Below, in pieces: positions 5,256 to 5,266 of a stretch of 5,266 nucleotides of DNA (positions are counted from its first letter, which is position 1; every line of letters starts with the position of its first letter). The notes under the pieces were generated by a model. It was not told the DNA's origin and searched no databases. It saw only the letters and a program-made list of their open reading frames with translations. Both the position numbers and the translations under genes were made by a program. The stretch is from JBEBSD01 sp040394475. GTDB lineage: Bacteria; Bacteroidota; Bacteroidia; Cytophagales; Spirosomataceae. The DNA lies in NCBI GenBank assembly GCA_040394475.1, contig JBEBSD010000144.1, forward strand, positions 1 to 5,266, written 5' to 3'.

Positions 5256-5266
5256 GGAGTCGAACC
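5243..5266. repeat. 11-base direct repeat at the window edge
   Basis: GGAGTCGAACC occurs at 5243-5253 and again at 5256-5266 with CA between, a 13-base period. The second copy ends at the last base of the window, so more copies may follow. Its reverse complement resembles a tRNA T-loop, but a matching T-stem and acceptor are absent. Confidence 0.7.

Noticed and set aside
5236..5266. Partial tRNA gene on the minus strand, suggested by GGTTCGACTCC T-loop-like sequence.
   Set aside because: The bases flanking the TTCGACT loop pair at only the first two positions of the five-pair T-stem, there is no matching acceptor sequence, and the motif is a tandem duplicate. It fits the dispersed hairpin motif better.

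Overview
This 5,266-base window looks like ordinary chromosomal DNA of a member of the Bacteroidota, probably from the Cytophagia/Chitinophagia/Sphingobacteriia side of the phylum. The evidence is the class I ribonucleotide reductase small subunit, which closely resembles the eukaryotic R2 type common in this phylum; a short Bacteroidota-style RecX; a lipoprotein; the near absence of Shine-Dalgarno sequences; and four exact matches to the Bacteroidota -7 promoter box TAnnTTTG, each placed in front of a gene start. No mobile element gene, CRISPR array, rRNA or intact tRNA is visible.

Layout from left to right: a short tandem array of the heptamer ACCTAAC (1-26); a small lipoprotein gene on + (46-525); an ATP-grasp ligase gene on - (531-1745), meeting the lipoprotein gene tail to tail with a 5-base gap; a promoter-bearing gap; an M17 leucyl aminopeptidase gene on - (1901-3307); a 279-base divergent regulatory region (3308-3586); the ribonucleotide reductase small-subunit gene nrdB on + (3587-4579); a perfect 16-bp hairpin that fills the gap to the convergent recX gene on - (4628-5086); and a 180-base right end with the recX promoter and a patterned G-rich repeat array (5171-5236), followed by a hairpin motif and an 11-base duplication running into the window edge.

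The genes do not form an obvious pathway. nrdB (dNTP supply) and recX (RecA control) both touch DNA metabolism but are convergent and separated by a terminator-like hairpin. The aminopeptidase and ATP-grasp genes are co-oriented, yet a strong promoter match between them argues that they can be transcribed separately. The partner gene nrdA is not in the window.

The most unusual material is non-coding. Related heptamer arrays sit at the two ends in opposite orientation, and the right array changes its unit length in blocks (14, 14, 7, 7, 8, 8, 8). This would also fit the window being a whole contig whose assembly broke at dispersed repeats. I see no convincing new multi-gene system; the repeat/hairpin family at the ends is the best candidate for something worth following up.
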